Part shown: piece after piece, positions 35,338-48,852 of the stretch
Position numbering within the stretch: the first letter of the stretch is position 1
Layout: every line of letters begins with the position of its first letter
NCBI RefSeq assembly: GCF_051020765.1
Contig: NW_027469084.1
Span: 992,001-1,056,000, forward strand
Length of the DNA: 64,000 nucleotides
Direction of reading: 5' to 3'
Source of the DNA: Lasioglossum baleicum
Taxonomy: Eukaryota; Arthropoda; Insecta; Hymenoptera; Halictidae
The notes under the pieces: model-generated
What the model saw: the letters and a program-made list of their open reading frames with translations, nothing else
Told to the model about the DNA's origin: nothing
Databases searched by the model: none
Made by a program: the position numbers and the translations under genes

Positions 35338-36306
35338 TCGACCGGCAGGTCGCATCTTTGTAGAGGGGGGGAGGGGATTATTGCTCCATCTCGCCCGCCG
35401 CGACCTGCCCACCTCGGGGGCGCCTTAACAGCCAGCCCCCCTTGGCGGCGGTGGAAGTACTATGTATTCCCACCGCCGCCATTACGTCTGCGGCCCCTTA
35501 CCGGGGGGCCGTCGGCCTCGTCGGGGTTGCCCCGCCGATGCTAGCCTCCTGGCGGAGAGGGGGTCGGCTTCCCTCTCCCTCTCCGCTGCTTCCTTCTGTG
35601 TTTATCACAATCTCGCAGAAGGAGGCAAACGCTGCTCTTGACCTCTCGCTGCCGATCATGTGGTCGACCACGACCGGCAACGAGAGGTCCATCCCAATAA
35701 CGCCCCTTAGGACTCTGCGCGGCGCCGACCACGTAGGACATTCTCCCAGCGTATGCCACTCAGAGTCCTGGGCCTCCTCGCAGTGGTGGCACTGCGATCC
35801 TCCCAATGCCAGTTATGAACACACAGTTTGAGGAAACGGCGGTATGCAGGTAATTTAACTTATGCGCATGCATTGCTGCAACTTGTGCTGTATAATTTAG
35901 AATTTTTGTTACCGCGCCATCCGATTATTACACATGTGGAAATACTCGTACACGCTGCATTGTATTTTCTTCCGCACGCGACAAGGAGGGGACAGAGGCG
36001 AGGTCCGGCTAGCGTCTGTCCCATCCCCCCGTCCCACCCCCCTGGTCGGCCCGCATAAAACTTAAAAATATGATAAAATAAACGATAAAATCTATAAATG
36101 AAAACGTGTATAGATAAAATAGATAAAATAAAAGTCAATAAATAAATAAATAATAATAAGTAAATAAATACAATGGACAAACCACAACAAACAAAAGAAG
36201 GGGGGGGCAAAATAAAGGGGAATAAAAGATAAAGATGAAATTTATAATATAGAATATAAAATATATATAGAATAAAATGAAATATTATAAAATAAAAGGA
36301 GGGGGG
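35338..36306 (+). repeat. Monomer 38, class P with T insertion
   Basis: 969 bp. Copy of unit 29 up to about 36120, then with a long AT-rich tail (ACAAAAGAAGG). Remnant frameshifted, 35806-35498. Confidence 0.95.
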
Positions 36307-37274
36307 TCGACCGGCAGGTCGCATCTTTGTAGAGGGGGGGAGGGGATTATTGCTCCACCTCGCCCGCCGCGACCTGCCCACCTCGGGGGCGCCTTAACAG
36401 CCAGCCCCCCTTGGCGGCGGTGGAAGTACTAAGTATTCCCACCGCCGCCATTACGTCTGCGGCCCCTTACCGGGGGGCCGTCGGCCTCGTCGGGGTTGCC
36501 CCGCCGATGCTAGCCTCCTGGCGGAGAGGGGGTCGGCTTCCCTCTCCCTCTCCGCTGCCTCCTTCCGCGTTATCATAATCTCGCACAAGGAGGCAAACGC
36601 TGCTCTTGACCGCTCGCTGCCGATCATGTGGTCGACCACGACCGGCAACGACAGGTCCGTCCCAATAACGCCCCTTAGGACTCTGCGCGGCGCCGACCAC
36701 GCAGGACATTCTCCCAGCGTATGCCGCGCAGAGTCCTGGGCCTCCTCGCAGTGGTGGCACTGCGATCCTCCCAGTGCCAATTATGAACACACAGTTTGAC
36801 GAAACGGCGGTATGCAGGTAATTTAACTTATGCGCATGCATTGCTGCAACTTGTGCTGTATAATTTAGAATTTTTGTTACCGCGCCATCCGATTTTTATA
36901 CATGTGCAAATACTCGTACACGCTGCATTGTATTTTCTTCCGCACGCGACAAGGAGGGAACAGAGGCGAGGTCCGGCTAGCGTCTGTCCCCTCCCCCCGT
37001 CCCACCCCCTGGTCGGCCCGCATAAAACTTAAAAATATGTTAAAATAAACGATAAAATCATTAAATGAAAACGTGTATAGATAAAATAGATAAAATAAAA
37101 GTCAATAAATAAATTAATAATAATAAGTAAATAAATACAATGGACAAACCACAACAAACATAAGAAGGGGGGGGGCAAAATAAAGGGGTATAAAAGATAA
37201 AGATGAAATTTATAATATAGAATATGAAATATATATAGAATAAAATGAAATATTATAAAATAAAAGGAGGGGGG
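36307..37274 (+). repeat. Monomer 39, class Q
   Basis: 968 bp. Copy of unit 30 with the CTTGACCGCTCGC marker. Remnant at 36780-36451. Confidence 0.95.
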
Positions 37275-38232
37275 TCGACCGGCAGGTCGCATCTTTGTAG
37301 AGGGGGGGAGGGGATTATTGCTCCACCTCGCCCGCCGCGACCTGCCCACCTCGGGGGCGCCTTAACCGCCAGCCCCCCTTGGCGGCGGTGGAAGTACTAA
37401 GTAGTCCCACCGCCGCCATTACGTCTGCAGCCCCTTACCGGGAGGCCGTCGGCCTCGTCGGGGTTGCCCCGCCGATGCTAGCCTCCTGGCGGAGAGTGGT
37501 CGGCTTCCCTCTCCCTCTCCGCTGCCTCCTTCTGCGTTATCACAATCTCGCAGAAGGAGGCAAACGCTGCTCTTGACCTCTCGCTGCCGATCATGTGGTC
37601 GACCACGACCGGCAACGAGAGGTCCATCCCAATAACGCCCCTTAGGTCTCTGCGCGGCGCCGACCACGCTGGACATTCTTCCAGCGTATGCCACTCAGAG
37701 TCCTGGGCCTCCTCGCAGTGGTGGCACTGCGATCCTCCCAGTGCCAGTTATGAACACACAGTTTGAGGAAACGGCGGTATGCAGGTAATTTAACTTATGC
37801 GCATGCATTGCTGCAACTTGTGCTGTATAATTTAGAATTTTTGTTACCGCGCCATCCGATTTTTATACATGTGCAAATACTCGTACACGCTGCATTGTAT
37901 TTTCTTCCGCACGCTACAAGGAGGGAACAGAGGCGAGGTCCGGCTAGCGTCTGTCCCCTCCCCCCGTCCCACCCCCCTGGTCGGCCCGCATAAAACTTAA
38001 AAATATGATAAAATAGAAGATAAAATCAATAAATGAAAACGTGTATAGATAAAATAGAAGTCAATAAATAAATAAATAATAATAAGTAAATAAATACAAT
38101 CGACAAACCACAACAAACATAAGAAGAGGGGGGCAAAATAAAGGGGAACAAAAGATAAAGATGAAATTTATAATATAGAATATGAAATATATATAGAATA
38201 AAATGAAATATTATAAAATAAAAGGAGGGGGG
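37275..38232 (+). repeat. Monomer 40, class R
   Basis: 958 bp. Copy of unit 31. Remnant from 37741 to about 37478. Confidence 0.95.
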
Positions 38233-39199
38233 TCGACCGGCAGGTCGCATCTTTGTAGAGGGGGGGAGGGGATTATTGCTCCACCTCGCCCGCCGCGACC
38301 TGCCCACCTCGGGGGCGCCTTAACAGCCAGCCCCCCTTGGCGGCGGTGGAAGTACTATGTATTCCCACCGCCGCCATTACGTCTGCGGCCCCTTACCGGG
38401 GGGCCGTCGGCCTCGTCGGGGTTGCCCCGCCGATGCTAGCCTCCTGGCGGAGAGGGGGTCGGCTTCCCTCTCCCTCTCCGCTGCTTCCTTCTGCGTTATC
38501 ACAATCTCGCAGAAGGAGGCAAACGCTGCTCTTGACCTCTCGCTGCCGATCATGTGGTCGACCACGACCGGCAACGAGAGGTCCATCCCAATAACGCCCC
38601 TTAGGACTCTGCGCGGCGCCGACCACGCAGGACATTCTCCCAGCGTATGCCACTCAGAGTCCTGGGCCTCCTCGCAGTGGTGGCACTGCGATCCTCCCAA
38701 TGCCAGTTATGAACACACAGTTTGAGGAAACGGCGGTATGCAGGTAATTTAACTTATGCGCATGCATTGCTGCAACTTGTGCTGTATAATTTAGAATTTT
38801 TGTTACCGCGCCATCCGATTTTTATACATGTGCAAATACTCGTACACGCTGCATTGTATTTTCTTCCGCACGCGACAAGGAGGGGACAGAGGCGAGTTCC
38901 GGCTATCGTCTGTCCCCTCCCCCCGTCCCACCCCCCTGGTCGGCCCGCATAAAACTTAAAAATATGATAAAATAGAAGATAAAATCAATAAATGAAAACG
39001 TGTATAGATAAAATAGATAAAATAAAAGTCAATAAATAAATAAATAATAATAAGTAAATAAATACAATGGACAAACCACAACAAACATAAGAAGGGGGGG
39101 AAAAATAATGGGGAATAAAAGATAAAGATGAAATTTATAATATAGAATATAAAATACATATAGAATAAAATGAAATATTATAAAATAAAAGGAGGGGGG
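38233..39199 (+). repeat. Monomer 41, class P
   Basis: 967 bp. Copy of unit 32. Its back half (from about 38816) also matches the back half of unit 48. Remnant at 38700-38377. Confidence 0.95.
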
Positions 39200-40165
39200 G
39201 CGACCGGCAGGTCGCATCTTTGTAGAGGGGGAAGTGATTATTGCTCCACCTCGCCCGCCGCGACCTGCCCACCTCGGGGGCGCCTTAACAGCCAGCCCCC
39301 CTTGGCGGCGGTGGAAGTACTAAGTATTCCCACCGCCGCCATTACGTCTGCGGCCCCTTACCGGGGGGCCGTCGGCCTCGTCGGGGTTGCCCCGCCGATG
39401 CTAGCCTCCTGGCGGAGAGGGGGTCGGCTTCCCTCTCCCTCTCCGCTGCCTCCTTCCGCGTTATCATAATCTCGCACAAGGAGGCAAACGCTGCTCTTGA
39501 CCTCTCGCTGCCGATCATGTGGTCGACCACGACCGGCAACGAGAGGTCCATCCCAATAACGCCCCTTAGGACTCTGCGCGGCGCCGACCACGCAGGACAT
39601 TCTCCCAGCGTATGCCACTCAGAGTCCTGGGCCTCCTCGCAGTGGTGGCACTGCGATCCTCCCAATGCCAGTTATGAACACACAGTTTGAGGAAACGGCG
39701 GTATGCAGGTAATTTAACTTATGCGCATGCATTGCTGCAACTTGTGCTGTATAATTTAGAATTTTTGTTACCGCGCCATCCGATTTTTATACATGTGCAA
39801 ATACTCGTACACGCTGCATTGTATTTTCTTCCGCACGCGACAAGGAGGGGACAGAGGCGAGTTCCGGCTATCGTCTGTCCCCTCCCCCCGTCCCACCCCC
39901 CTGGTCGGCCCGCATAAAACTTAAAAATATGTTAAAATAAACGCTAAAATCTATAAATGAAAACGTGTATAGATAAAATAGATAAAATAAAAGTCAATAA
40001 ATAAATTAATAATAATAAGTAAATAAATACAATGGACAAACCACAACAAACATAAGAAGGGGGGGGCAAAATAAAGGGGTATAAAAGATAAAGATGAAAT
40101 TTATAATATAGAATATGAAATATATATAGAATAAAATGAAATATTATAAAATAAAAGGAGGGGGG
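39200..40165 (+). repeat. Monomer 42, class Q, GCGACC start
   Basis: 966 bp. Copy of unit 33 and first half of the Q-R dimer. Remnant at 39665-39342. Confidence 0.95.
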
Positions 40166-41131
40166 TCGACCGGCAGGTCGCATCTTTGTAGAGGGGGGGA
40201 GGGGATTATTGCTCCACCTCGCCCGCCGCGACCTGCCCACCTCGGGGGCGCCTTAACCGCCAGCCCCCCTTGGCGGCGGTGGAAGTACTAAGTAGTCCCA
40301 CCGCCGCCATTACGTCTGCAGCCCCTTACCGGGAGGCCGTCGGCCTCGTCGGGGTTGCCCCGCCGATGCTAGCCTCCTGGCGGAGAGTGGTCGGCTTCCC
40401 TCTCCCTCTCCGCTGCCTCCTTCTGCGTTATCACAATCTCGCAGAAGGAGGCAAACGCTGCTCTTGACCTCTCGCTGCCGATCATGTGGTCGACCACGAC
40501 CGGCAACGAGAGGTCCATCCCAATAACGCCCCTTAGGTCTCTGCGCGGCGCCGACCACGCTGGACATTCTTCCAGCGTATGCCACTCAGAGTCCTGGGCC
40601 TCCTCGCAGTGGTGGCACTGCGATCCTCCCAATGCCAGTTATGAACACACAGTTTGAGGAAACGGCGGTATGCAGGTAATTTAACTTATGCGCATGCATT
40701 GCTGCAACTTGTGCTGTATAATTTAGAATTTTTGTTACCGCGCCATCCGATTTTTATACATGTGCAAATACTCGTACACGCTGCATTGTATTTTCTTCCG
40801 CACGCGACAAGGAGGGGACAGAGGCGAGTTCCGGCTATCGTCTGTCCCCTCCACCCGCCCCACCCCCCTGGTCGGCCCGCATAAAACTTAAAAATATGAT
40901 AAAATAGAAGATAAAATCAATAAATGAAAACGTGTATAGATAAAATAGATAAAATAAAAGTCAATAAATAAATAAATAATAATAAGTAAATAAATACAAT
41001 GGACAAACCACAACAAACATAAGAAGGGGGGGAAAAATAATGGGGAATAAAAGATAAAGATGAAATTTATAATATAGAATATAAAATACATATAGAATAA
41101 AATGAAATATTATAAAATAAAAGGAGGGGGG
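40166..41131 (+). repeat. Monomer 43, class R with P-type back
   Basis: 966 bp. R front with CCTCCCAATGCC and the long AAAAATAATGGGG tail normally found after P units. CTCCACCCGCCCC marker shared with units 45, 50, 52 and 66. Remnant 40632-40369, then frameshifted. Confidence 0.95.
40369..40632 (-). pseudogene. LINE remnant, R-class, frameshifted
   Basis: About 87 codons are readable before the frame ends early at ADHSPPGG. The cause is a one-base loss in the GAGAGGGGGTCGG stretch, which reads GAGAGTGGTCGG in all R units and in most S units. Because the frameshift is a fixed class marker, it was amplified along with the monomer without penalty. The cysteine-histidine motif is retained. Confidence 0.7.
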
Positions 41132-42097
41132 GCGACCGGCAGGTCGCATCTTTGTAGAGGGGGAAGTGATTATTGCTCCACCTCGCCCGCCGCGACCTGC
41201 CCACCTCGGGGGCGCCTTAACAGCCAGCCCCCCTTGGCGGCGGTGGAAGTACTAAGTATTCCCACCGCCGCCATTACGTCTGCGGCCCCTTACCGGGGGG
41301 CCGTCGGCCTCGTCGGGGTTGCCCCGCCGATGCTAGCCTCCTGGCGGAGAGGGGGTCGGCTTCCCTCTCCCTCTCCGCTGCCTCCTTCCGCGTTATCATA
41401 ATCTCGCACAAGGAGGCAAACGCTGCTCTTGACCTCTCGCTGCCGATCATGTGGTCGACCACGACCGGCAACGAGAGGTCCATCCCAATAACGCCCCTTA
41501 GGACTCTGCGCGGCGCCGACCACGCAGGACATTCTCCCAGCGTATGCCACTCAGAGTCCTGGGCCTCCTCGCAGTGGTGGCACTGCGATCCTCCCAATGC
41601 CAGTTATGAACACACAGTTTGAGGAAACGGCGGTATGCAGGTAATTTAACTTATGCGCATGCATTGCTGCAACTTGTGCTGTATAATTTAGAATTTTTGT
41701 TACCGCGCCATCCGATTTTTATACATGTGCAAATACTCGTACACGCTGCATTGTATTTTCTTCCGCACGCGACAAGGAGGGGACAGAGGCGAGTTCCGGC
41801 TATCGTCTGTCCCCTCCCCCCGTCCCACCCCCCTGGTCGGCCCGCATAAAACTTAAAAATATGTTAAAATAAACGCTAAAATCTATAAATGAAAACGTGT
41901 ATAGATAAAATAGATAAAATAAAAGTCAATAAATAAATTAATAATAATAAGTAAATAAATACAATGGACAAACCACAACAAACATAAGAAGGGGGGGGCA
42001 AAATAAAGGGGTATAAAAGATAAAGATGAAATTTATAATATAGAATATGAAATATATATAGAATAAAATGAAATATTATAAAATAAAAGGAGGGGGG
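41132..42097 (+). repeat. Monomer 44, class Q, GCGACC start
   Basis: 966 bp. Repeats unit 42 at 1932-bp spacing. Remnant at 41597-41274. Confidence 0.95.
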
Positions 42098-43064
42098 TCG
42101 ACCGGCAGGTCGCATCTTTGTAGAGGGGGGGAGGGGATTATTGCTCCACCTCGCCCGCCGCGACCTGCCCACCTCGGGGGCGCCTTAACCGCCAGCCCCC
42201 CTTGGCGGCGGTGGAAGTACTAAGTAGTCCCACCGCCGCCATTACGTCTGCAGCCCCTTACCGGGAGGCCGTCGGCCTCGTCGGGGTTGCCCCGCCGATG
42301 CTAGCCTCCTGGCGGAGAGTGGTCGGCTTCCCTCTCCCTCTCCGCTGCCTCCTTCTGCGTTATCACAATCTCGCAGAAGGAGGCAAACGCTGCTCTTGAC
42401 CTCTCGCTGCCGATCATGTGGTCGACCACGACCGGCAACGAGAGGTCCATCCCAATAACGCCCCTTAGGTCTTTGCGCGGCGCCGACCACGCTGGACATT
42501 CTTCCAGCGTATGCCACTCAGAGTCCTGGGCCTCCTCGCAGTGGTGGCACTGCGATCCTCCCAATGCCAGTTATGAACACACAGTTTGAGGAAACGGCGG
42601 TATGCAGGTAATTTAACTTATGCGCATGCATTGCTGCAACTTGTGCTGTATAATTTAGAATTTTTGTTACCGCGCCATCCGATTTTTATACATGTGCAAA
42701 TACTCGTACACGCTGCATTGTATTTTCTTCCGCACGCGACAAGGAGGGGACAGAGGCGAGTTCCGGCTATCGTCTGTCCCCTCCACCCGCCCCACCCCCC
42801 TGGTCGGCCCGCATAAAACTTAAAAATATGATAAAATAGAAGATAAAATCAATAAATGAAAACGTGTATAGATAAAATAGATAAAATAAAAGTCAATAAA
42901 TAAATAAATAATGATAAGTAAATAAATACAATGGACAAACCACAACAAACATAAGAAGGGGGGGGCAAAATAAAGGGGAATAAAAGATAAAGATGAAATT
43001 TATAATATAGAATATAAAATACATATAGAATAAAATGAAATATTATAAAATAAAAGGAGGGGGG
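42098..43064 (+). repeat. Monomer 45, class R with P-type back
   Basis: 967 bp. Private AGGTCTTTGCGC near 42470. Tail with AATGATAAG, as in units 4, 52 and 66. Remnant at 42564-42301. Confidence 0.95.
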
Positions 43065-44033
43065 TCGACCGGCAGGTCGCATCTTTGTAGAGGGGGGGAG
43101 GGGATTATTGCTTCACCTCGCCCGCCGCGACCTGCCCACCTCGGGGGCGCCTTAACAGCCAGCCCCCCTTGGCGGCGGTGGAAGTACTAAGTATTCCCAC
43201 CGCCGCCATTACGTCTGCGGCCCCTTACCGGGGGGCCGTCGGCCTCGTCGGGGTTGCCCCGCCGATGCTAGCCTCCTGGCGGAGAGGGGGTCGGCTTCCC
43301 TCTCCCTCTCCGCTGCCTCCTTCCGCGTTATCATAATCTTGCACAAGGAGGCAAACGCTGCTCTTGACCTCTCGCTGCCGATCATGTGGTCGACCACGAC
43401 CGGCAACGACAGGTCCGTCCCAATAACGCCCCTTAGGTCTCTGCGCGGCGCCGACCACGCTGGACATTCTTCCAGCGTATGCCACTCAGAGTCCTGGGCC
43501 TCCTCGCAGTGGTGGCACTGCGATCCTCCCAGTGCCAGTTATGAACACACAGTTTGGGGAAACGGCGGTATGCAGGTAATTTAACTTATGCGCATGCATT
43601 GCTGCAACTTGTGCTGTATAATTTAGAATTTTTGTTAGCGCGCCATCCGATTTTTATACATGTGCAAATACTCGTACACGCTGCATTGTATTTTCTTCCG
43701 CACGCGACAAGGAGGGAACAGAGGCGAGGTCCGGCTAGCGTCTGTCCCCTCCCCCCGTCCCACCCCCCTGGTCGGCCCGCATAAAACTTAAAAATATGTT
43801 AAAATAAACGATAAAATCATTAAATGAAAACGTGTATAGATAAAATAGATAAAATAAAAGTCAATAAATAAATTAATAATAATAAGTAAATAAATACAAT
43901 GGACAAACCACAACAAACATAAGAAGGGGGGGGGCAAAATAAAGGGGTATAAAAGATAAAGATGAAATTTATAATATAGAATATGAAATATATATAGAAT
44001 AAAATGAAATATTATAAAATAAAAGGAGGGGGG
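43065..44033 (+). repeat. Monomer 46, class Q
   Basis: 969 bp. TTGCTTCACCTCG, AATCTTGCACAAGG and GTTAGCGCGCC are shared only with unit 55. Remnant at about 43532-43209. Confidence 0.95.
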
Positions 44034-44990
44034 TCGACCGGCAGGTCGCATCTTTGTAGAGGGGGGGAGGGGATTATTGCTCCACCTCGCCCGCCGCGAC
44101 CTGCCCACCTCGGGGGCGCCTTAACCGCCAGCCCCCCTTGGCGGCGGTGGAAGTACTAAGTAGTCCCACCGCCGCCATTACGTCTGCAGCCCCTTACCGG
44201 GAGGCCGTCGGCCTCGTCGGGGTTGCCCCGCCGATGCTAGCCTCCTGGCGGAGAGTGGTCGGCTTCCCTCTCCCTCTCCGCTGCCTCCTTCTGCGTTATC
44301 ACAATCTCGCAGAAGGAGGCAAACGCTGCTCTTGACCTCTCGCTGCCGATCATGTGGTCGACCACGACCGGCAACGAGAGGTCCATCCCAATAACGCCCC
44401 TTAGGTCTCTGCGCGGCGCCGACCACGCTGGACATTCTTCCAGCGTATGCCACTCAGAGTCCTGGGCCTCCTCGCAGTGGTGGCACTGCGATCCTCCCAG
44501 TGCCAGTTATGAACACACAGTTTGAGGAAACGGCGGTATGCAGGTAATTTAACTTATGCGCATGCATTGCTGCAACTTGTGCTGTATAATTTAGAATTTT
44601 TGTTACCGCGCCATCCGATTATTATACATGTGGAAATACTCGTACACGCTGCATTGTATTTTCTTCCGCACGCTACAAGGAGGGGACAGAGGCGAGGTCC
44701 GGCTAGCGTCTGTCCCCTCCCCCCGTCCCACCCCCCTGGTCGGCCCGCATAAAACTTAAAAATATGATAAAATAGAAGATAAAATCAATAAATGAAAACG
44801 TGTATAGATAAAATAGAAGTCAATAAATAAATAAATAATAATAAGTAAATAAATACAATGGACAAACCACAACAAACACAAGAAGGGGGGGCAAAATAAA
44901 GGGGAATAAAAGATAAAGACGAACTTTATAATATAGAATATAAAATATATATAGAATAAAATGAAATATTATAAAATAAAAGGCGGGGGG
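44034..44990 (+). repeat. Monomer 47, class R
   Basis: 957 bp. Copy shared with unit 56. The back half has GATTATTATACATGTGG, and the tail ends in AAAAGGCGGGGGG in place of AAAAGGAGGGGGG. Remnant from 44500 to about 44237. Confidence 0.95.
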
Positions 44991-45953
44991 TCGACCGGCA
45001 GGTCGCATCTTTGTAGAGGGGAGGGATTATTGCTCCACCTCGCCCCCCGCGACCTGCCCACCTCGGGGGCGCCTTAACGGCCAGCCCCCCTTGGCGGCGG
45101 TGGAAGTACTAAGTAGTCCCACCGCCGCCATTACGTCTGCAGCCCCTTACCGGGAGGCCGTCGGCCTCGTCGGGGTTGCCCCGCCGATGCTAGCCTCCTG
45201 GCGGAGAGGGGGTCGGCTTCCCTCTCCCTCTCCGCTGCCTCCTTCTGCGTTATCACAATCTCGCAGAAGGAGGCAAACGCTGCTCTTGACCTCTCGCTGC
45301 AGATCATGTGGTCGACCACGACCGGCAACGAGAGGTCCATCCCAATAACGCCCCTTAGGACTCCGCGCGGCACCGACCACGCACGACATTCTCCCAGCGT
45401 AAGCCGCGCAGAGTCCTGGGCCTCCTCGCAGTGGTGGCACTGCGATCCTCCCAGTGCCAGTTAAGAACACACAGTTTGACGAAACGGCGGTATGCAGGTA
45501 ATTTAACTTATGCGCATGCATTGCTGCAACTTGTGCTGTATAATTTAGAATTTTTGTTACCGCGCCATCCGATTTTTATACATGTGCAAATACTCGTACA
45601 CGCTGCATTGTATTTTCTTCCGCACGCGACAAGGAGGGGACAGAGGCGAGTTCCGGCTATCGTCTGTCCCCTCCCCCCGTCCCACCCCCCTGGTCGGCCC
45701 GCATAAAACTTAAAAATATGATAAAATAGAAGATAAAATCAATAAATGAAAACGTGTATAGATAAAATAGATAAAATAAAAGTCAATAAATAAATAAATA
45801 ATAATAAGTAAATAAATACAATGGACAAACCACAACAAACATAAGAAGGGGGGGAAAAATAATGGGGAATAAAAGATAAAGATGAAATTTATAATATAGA
45901 ATATAAAATACATATAGAATAAAATGAAATATTATAAAATAAAAGGAGGGGGG
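44991..45953 (+). repeat. Monomer 48, S-type front joined to P-type back
   Basis: 963 bp. The front has CTCCGCGCGGCACC, CACGACATTC, GTAAGCCGC and GTTAAGAACAC, all shared with unit 57. The back half from about 45570 follows unit 41. Remnant at 45454-45131 lacks the motif histidine. Confidence 0.94.
45131..45454 (-). pseudogene. LINE remnant that has lost the motif histidine
   Basis: The frame is open to the usual stop. However, GTAAGCC on the plus strand (about 45410) in place of GTATGCC changes the motif histidine to leucine, and the following CPAW reads CRAW. The same changes occur at 53820-54143, in the duplicate of this block. The knuckle is therefore broken in both copies, which again indicates no coding constraint. 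Confidence 0.65.
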
Positions 45954-46919
45954 GCGACCGGCAGGTCGCATCTTTGTAGAGGGGGAAGTGATTATTGCTC
46001 CACCTCGCCCGCCGCGACCTGCCCACCTCGGGGGCGCCTTAACAGCCAGCCCCCCTTGGCGGCGGTGGAAGTACTAAGTATTCCCACCGCCGCCATTACG
46101 TCTGCGGCCCCTTACCGGGGGGCCGTCGGCCTCGTCGGGGTTGCCCCGCCGATGCTAGCCTCCTGGCGGAGAGGGGGTCGGCTTCCCTCTCCCTCTCCGC
46201 TGCCTCCTTCCGCGTTATCATAATCTCGCACAAGGAGGCAAACGCTGCTCTTGACCTCTCGCTGCCGATCATGTGGTCGACCACGACCGGCAACGAGAGG
46301 TCCATCCCAATAACGCCCCTTAGGACTCTGCGCGGCGCCGACCACGCAGGACATTCTCCCAGCGTATGCCACTCAGAGTCCTGGGCCTCCTCGCAGTGGT
46401 GGCACTGCGATCCTCCCAATGCCAGTTATGAACACACAGTTTGAGGAAACGGCGGTATGCAGGTAATTTAACTTATGCGCATGCATTGCTGCAACTTGTG
46501 CTGTATAATTTAGAATTTTTGTTACCGCGCCATCCGATTTTTATACATGTGCAAATACTCGTACACGCTGCATTGTATTTTCTTCCGCACGCGACAAGGA
46601 GGGGACAGAGGCGAGTTCCGGCTATCGTCTGTCCCCTCCCCCCGTCCCACCCCCCTGGTCGGCCCGCATAAAACTTAAAAATATGTTAAAATAAACGCTA
46701 AAATCTATAAATGAAAACGTGTATAGATAAAATAGATAAAATAAAAGTCAATAAATAAATTAATAATAATAAGTAAATAAATACAATGGACAAACCACAA
46801 CAAACATAAGAAGGGGGGGGCAAAATAAAGGGGTATAAAAGATAAAGATGAAATTTATAATATAGAATATGAAATATATATAGAATAAAATGAAATATTA
46901 TAAAATAAAAGGAGGGGGG
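45954..46919 (+). repeat. Monomer 49, class Q, GCGACC start
   Basis: 966 bp. Copy of unit 42 at 6754-bp spacing. Remnant at 46419-46096. Confidence 0.95.
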
Positions 46920-47885
46920 TCGACCGGCAGGTCGCATCTTTGTAGAGGGGGGGAGGGGATTATTGCTCCACCTCGCCCGCCGCGACCTGCCCACCTCGGG
47001 GGCGCCTTAACCGCCAGCCCCCCTTGGCGGCGGTGGAAGTACTAAGTAGTCCCACCGCCGCCATTACGTCTGCAGCCCCTTACCGGGAGGCCGTCGGCCT
47101 CGTCGGGGTTGCCCCGCCGATGCTAGCCTCCTGGCGGAGAGTGGTCGGCTTCCCTCTCCCTCTCCGCTGCCTCCTTCTGCGTTATCACAATCTCGCAGAA
47201 GGAGGCAAACGCTGCTCTTGACCTCTCGCTGCCGATCATGTGGTCGACCACGACCGGCAACGAGAGGTCCATCCCAATAACGCCCCTTAGGTCTCTGCGC
47301 GGCGCCGACCACGCTGGACATTCTTCCAGCGTATGCCACTCAGAGTCCTGGGCCTCCTCGCAGTGGTGGCACTGCGATCCTCCCAATGCCAGTTATGAAC
47401 ACACAGTTTGAGGAAACGGCGGTATGCAGGTAATTTAACTTATGCGCATGCATTGCTGCAACTTGTGCTGTATAATTTAGAATTTTTGTTACCGCGCCAT
47501 CCGATTTTTATACATGTGCAAATACTCGTACACGCTGCATTGTATTTTCTTCCGCACGCGACAAGGAGGGGACAGAGGCGAGTTCCGGCTATCGTCTGTC
47601 CCCTCCACCCGCCCCACCCCCCTGGTCGGCCCGCATAAAACTTAAAAATATGATAAAATAGAAGATAAAATCAATAAATGAAAACGTGTATAGATAAAAT
47701 AGATAAAATAAAAGTCAATAAATAAATAAATAATAATAAGTAAATAAATACAATGGACAAACCACAACAAACATAAGAAGGGGGGGAAAAATAATGGGGA
47801 ATAAAAGATAAAGATGAAATTTATAATATAGAATATAAAATACATATAGAATAAAATGAAATATTATAAAATAAAAGGAGGGGGG
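46920..47885 (+). repeat. Monomer 50, class R with P-type back
   Basis: 966 bp. Copy of unit 43. Remnant at 47386-47123. Confidence 0.95.
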
Positions 47886-48852
47886 GCGACCGGCAGGTCG
47901 CATCTTTGTAGAGGGGGAAGTGATTATTGCTCCACCTCGCCCGCCGCGACCTGCCCACCTCGGGGGCGCCTTAACAGCCAGCCCCCCTTGGCGGCGGTGG
48001 AAGTACTAAGTATTCCCACCGCCGCCATTACGTCTGCGGCCCCTTACCGGGGGGCCGTCGGCCTCGTCGGGGTTGCCCCGCCGATGCTAGCCTCCTGGCG
48101 GAGAGGGGGTCGGCTTCCCTCTCCCTCTCCGCTGCCTCCTTCCGCGTTATCATAATCTCGCACAAGGAGGCAAACGCTGCTCTTGACCTCTCGCTGCCGA
48201 TCATGTGGTCGACCACGACCGGCAACGAGAGGTCCATCCCAATAACGCCCCTTAGGACTCTGCGCGGCGCCGACCACGCAGGACATTCTCCCAGCGTATG
48301 CCACTCAGAGTCCTGGGCCTCCTCGCAGTGGTGGCACTGCGATCCTCCCAATGCCAGTTATGAACACACAGTTTGAGGAAACGGCGGTATGCAGGTAATT
48401 TAACTTATGCGCATGCATTGCTGCAACTTGTGCTGTATAATTTAGAATTTTTGTTACCGCGCCATCCGATTTTTATACATGTGCAAATACTCGTACACGC
48501 TGCATTGTATTTTCTTCCGCACGCGACAAGGAGGGGACAGAGGCGAGTTCCGGCTATCGTCTGTCCCCTCCCCCCGTCCCACCCCCCTGGTCGGCCCGCA
48601 TAAAACTTAAAAATATGTTAAAATAAACGCTAAAATCTATAAATGAAAACGTGTATAGATAAAATAGATAAAATAAAAGTCAATAAATAAATTAATAATA
48701 ATAAGTAAATAAATACAATGGACAAACCACAACAAACATAAGAAGGGGGGGGGCAAAATAAAGGGGTATAAAAGATAAAGATGAAATTTATAATATAGAA
48801 TATGAAATATATATAGAATAAAATGAAATATTATAAAATAAAAGGAGGGGGG
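47886..48852 (+). repeat. Monomer 51, class Q, GCGACC start
   Basis: 967 bp. Copy of unit 44 with one extra G in the tail G-run. Remnant at 48351-48028. Confidence 0.95.

Larger units (their letters stand above)
31476..40165 (+). repeat. Large tandem duplication, copy 2 (nine units)
   Basis: Units 34-42, directly abutting copy 1. Offset to copy 1 is 9637 bp at unit 34, 8681 bp at units 36-38 and 8690 bp at units 39-42. The first step marks a lost monomer; the second marks a 9-bp tail difference. Confidence 0.9.
38816..43085 (+). repeat. Q-R dimer block, copy 1
   Basis: Back of unit 41 plus units 42-45, that is two 1932-bp Q-R dimers. Recurs with a 6754-bp offset at about 45570-49840. The distinctive GCGACC start of the Q units and CTCCACCCGCCCC in the R units mark both copies. 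Confidence 0.9.
43065..45570 (+). repeat. 8689-bp-spaced duplication, copy 1
   Basis: Units 46, 47 and the front of 48. Markers TTGCTTCACC, GTTAGCGCGCC, AAAAGGCGGGGGG and GTTAAGAACAC are found elsewhere in the window only in copy 2. Confidence 0.92.
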